Of a DNA stretch of 64,000 nt, positions 61,769 to 64,000 are shown piece by piece. The translations under genes and the position numbers were made by a program. The DNA is from Candidatus Altimarinota bacterium (lineage in GTDB: Bacteria; Patescibacteriota; Gracilibacteria; BD1-5; UBA6164): contig JAOARJ010000002.1 in the NCBI GenBank assembly GCA_025210615.1, positions 62,001-126,000 of the forward strand, given 5' to 3'. Each line of letters opens with the position of its first letter. The stretch's first letter is position 1. Under the pieces are notes generated by a model. That model made no database searches, was not told where the DNA came from, and saw only the letters and a program-made list of their open reading frames with translations.

Positions 61769-64000
61769 ATGGGAATGATAAGCAATAGTTTTTCGGATTT
61801 TTACAAAAAAATATTAATAGACACTGAAAATAAAATAAAAGATATTTGACTAAAAACGACAATTGAATTTGATGTTTTTATGGAAATTTTAAAACAATCT
61901 CAAAATAACGCTATTTGAGAACTTTTTTCTATTTATTGAATTAATGAAAAATTAGTTTTAGAAATCGTTTCCAAGACAGGTTTTTCTCATTTAATTGAAG
62001 ATAGAAAATGAGTTTATACTGGAATGGAGCAAAGTTTAAAAGATATATTACTTGAAAGTGTAAAAATAGCTTCCAGTTTTTCAAAACCTAAAGCGAGTAT
62101 TGAAGATTTTATTTTAGCATTAATTTCTAGTAATAGCTGGTTTAATAGAATTTTAGATTTCGTATGAATAAACCCTAGTGATTTAGAAAATCATTTGATA
62201 GATTTAAATAAATCTGGTAGCGTAGATTGAAAAATAGATAAAAATACTTTTAATGCGTGAGATGAGTGAATTGAAAAATTACTTTGAGCATTAACTGATA
62301 ATTTAATGTGATGATGAGATGATGGAATTGACTGAATTCCAAATATAAATATAGACGCGCCGCATGAAAAACAAAAATGAAAAGATGATAGCATGACTCC
62401 TGTATTAGATTTTTTCGCTAGTGATTTAACTAGTGAAGCGAAAAATTGAGAAATTTGAAAAGTTATTTGAAGAGAAACTGAAATAGAAAGATTAATAGCT
62501 ATTATAAATAGAAAGACAAAAAATAATCCTGTTTTAGTTTGAGAACCAGGGACTTGAAAAACAGCCGTCGTAGAATGATTAGCACAAAGAATAGCAGAAG
62601 GAACTGTCCCTTTTTCTATGAAAGATAAAAAGATTATGGCACTGGATATGTCTAGTTTAGTTGCGTGAACAAAATATAGATGAGAATTTGAAAATAGAAT
62701 TAAACAAATTATTGAAGAAGCATCAAAAGCTGAAAATGAAGTTGTTTTATTTATTGATGAAATCCATACTATTATTTGAGCTGGTGGGACTGAATGAAGC
62801 TTAGATGCTAGTAATATATTAAAACCTGCGATGTGACGTTGAAAAATTAGAGTTATTTGAGCTACTACACTAAACGAATACCAAAAATATATTGAAAAAG
62901 ATGCTGCGCTAGAGAGAAGATTTCAAAGAATTGCTGTTGATGAACCAAATTATAATACAGCTTTAGAAATTATTTCTTGAATAAAAGAAAGTTTTGAAGA
63001 ATATCATAATTTAATTATAACTGATGAAGCTGTAGAAGAAGCTGTAAAATTATCTACAAGATATATTACAGATAGATTTTTACCGGATAAGGCGATAGAT
63101 TTAGTTGATGAAGCTTGTAGTTTAAAAAGTATGAAATATAATCATAATGAAGAAGAAGTTCAAAAAATTAAAGAACAAATTGTTTCTTTAAATAAAAGAA
63201 TTGAAAATTCAGTCATCGCTCAACATTATAAAGAAGCTAATAGATTAAAAGAAGAAGTAAGTATTTTAGAGAAGAAGATACAAGAAAAAAAGAGAAAATT
63301 TAATATTCCTAGAGAAAAAAGATTTAAAGTTACTCCTCTTGATATTCAAAAAGTATTAAGTATTGCGACTGGAATACCTGTTACTGATTTAAATCCTAGT
63401 GATATTTCTAAATTAAAAAATTTACCTAAAAAATTAAAAAAATATATTATCGGACAAGATGATGCTGTAAAATCTATTGTCAGCTCTATAATGAGAAGTA
63501 AAGCTGGTATAGCAAGTGAAGCTCGTCCTGTTTGAAGTTTTTTATTTTTAGGTCCTACTTGAGTCGGTAAAACTGAGTTAGTAAAAGTATTAGCTCGTGA
63601 ATTTTATGGTGATGAAAAAGCTTTGATAAAAATCGATATGAGTGAATATAATGACAAAACTTGAGTAAATAAACTTATTTGAGCTAGTGCTTGATATGTT
63701 TGATATGAAGAGTGATGACTGCTTACTGAAAAAGTAAGAAAAAAACCTTATAGCGTAGTTTTATTTGATGAAATTGAAAAAGCTGATTTTGAAATTTATA
63801 ATTTATTATTACAAATTCTTGAAGAATGAAGATTAACAGATAGTAAATGAAGAGAAGTAAATTTCAAAAATACTGTAATAATTATGACAAGTAATATTGG
63901 TCAAGAAGAATTTAATTCTAAGGCTGAGATGATTTGATTTAATGTAACTGACAGTGAAAAAGATAAAATTCAAAATGATTTTGAAAAAGCTAAAAACAAT
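61769..64000 (+). CDS. clpC: ATP-dependent Clp protease ATP-binding subunit ClpC (3' end outside window)
   Basis: The first 744 residues of a double-AAA+ unfoldase. The N-terminal 140 residues are a divergent Clp-N domain. The first ATPase domain has [20 protein letters not shown], Walker A VGEPGTGKTAVVEGLAQRIA near 260 and Walker [17 protein letters not shown]. The M-domain is short and contains the UVR-like [20 protein letters not shown], which marks ClpC rather than ClpB. The second domain has [20 protein letters not shown] and [22 protein letters not shown] encodes most P-loop glycines. ClpC feeds substrates to ClpP. The gene has its own promoter and a candidate operator. Confidence 0.95.

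Noticed and set aside
1-64000. Reading TGA as stop, which would make most genes look like strings of fragments or pseudogenes
   Set aside because: The interruptions fall at conserved glycines of P-loops and other motifs and the frames continue without other damage. Glycine recoding explains all of them.

Overview
The window is AT-rich bacterial DNA that only makes sense if UGA is read as glycine (translation table 25). Conserved motifs fall on in-frame TGA codons throughout: the P-loops of MurE, YchF, DnaX and ClpC, the HIGH-like motif of ValS and the G-loop and HxDxKPxN motif of a protein kinase. This code is known from Candidatus Absconditabacteria (SR1) and Gracilibacteria (BD1-5) of the Candidate Phyla Radiation; the sequence alone does not decide between them. 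Real stops are TAA and TAG. Many starts lie directly behind an AATT or TATT tetranucleotide and few have a Shine-Dalgarno sequence.

Layout. 1-15 kb: two exported Glu/Lys-rich proteins, then a housekeeping block with murE, dnaX, valS, ychF, an rRNA m5C methyltransferase, a DedA protein and a PriA cut to its N-terminal half, followed by thrS (15.7-17.4 kb). 17.5-33 kb: three paralogous cysteine-rich zinc-ribbon proteins, a TrmB-type regulator, a VirD4/HerA-like ATPase, and an operon of a LamG protein, a 1595-residue RHS protein and a candidate immunity protein. 33.6-38.3 kb: a membrane protein and a 1366-residue secreted protein with beta-propeller-like repeats and a cysteine-protease-like domain.

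38.4-52.2 kb is a mobile island. Two related elements lie head to tail beside a tRNA-Glu gene. Each has a Rep_trans replication initiator, a small overlapping partner gene, a conserved promoter, variable cargo (a DUF2806 protein in one, a Ser/Thr kinase in the other) and a large serine recombinase. The recombinase genes end in a 78-bp, about 95% identical segment whose last bases equal the 3' end of the tRNA. The second element is bounded by two copies and spans about 9.8 kb. Its left end holds an open frame that would complete the recombinase after circularisation. The minus-strand cargo of this element includes a MuF-like protein, small membrane proteins and a truncated DNA methyltransferase, several of them frameshifted.

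52.2-64 kb: tRNA-Glu, a TM2 protein, rplK, a secreted protein, a flavin reductase-like enzyme, a small phage-structural cluster (tail-like proteins and a portal), a non-coding stretch with a palindrome and a small RNA candidate, an XRE/DUF2178 pair, grpE, a YtxH-like protein and clpC, which runs off the end. Four intergenic transcripts have a TTGACA promoter and a terminator but no ORF. Regions longer than 300 bases without intact genes are 15363-15673 (RNA candidate), 31178-31511 (hairpin and rep remnant), 33207-33600 (decayed gene pieces), 38255-38809 (hairpins and promoter), 47520-47874 (terminator and large inverted repeat) and 58508-59150 (palindrome and RNA candidate).
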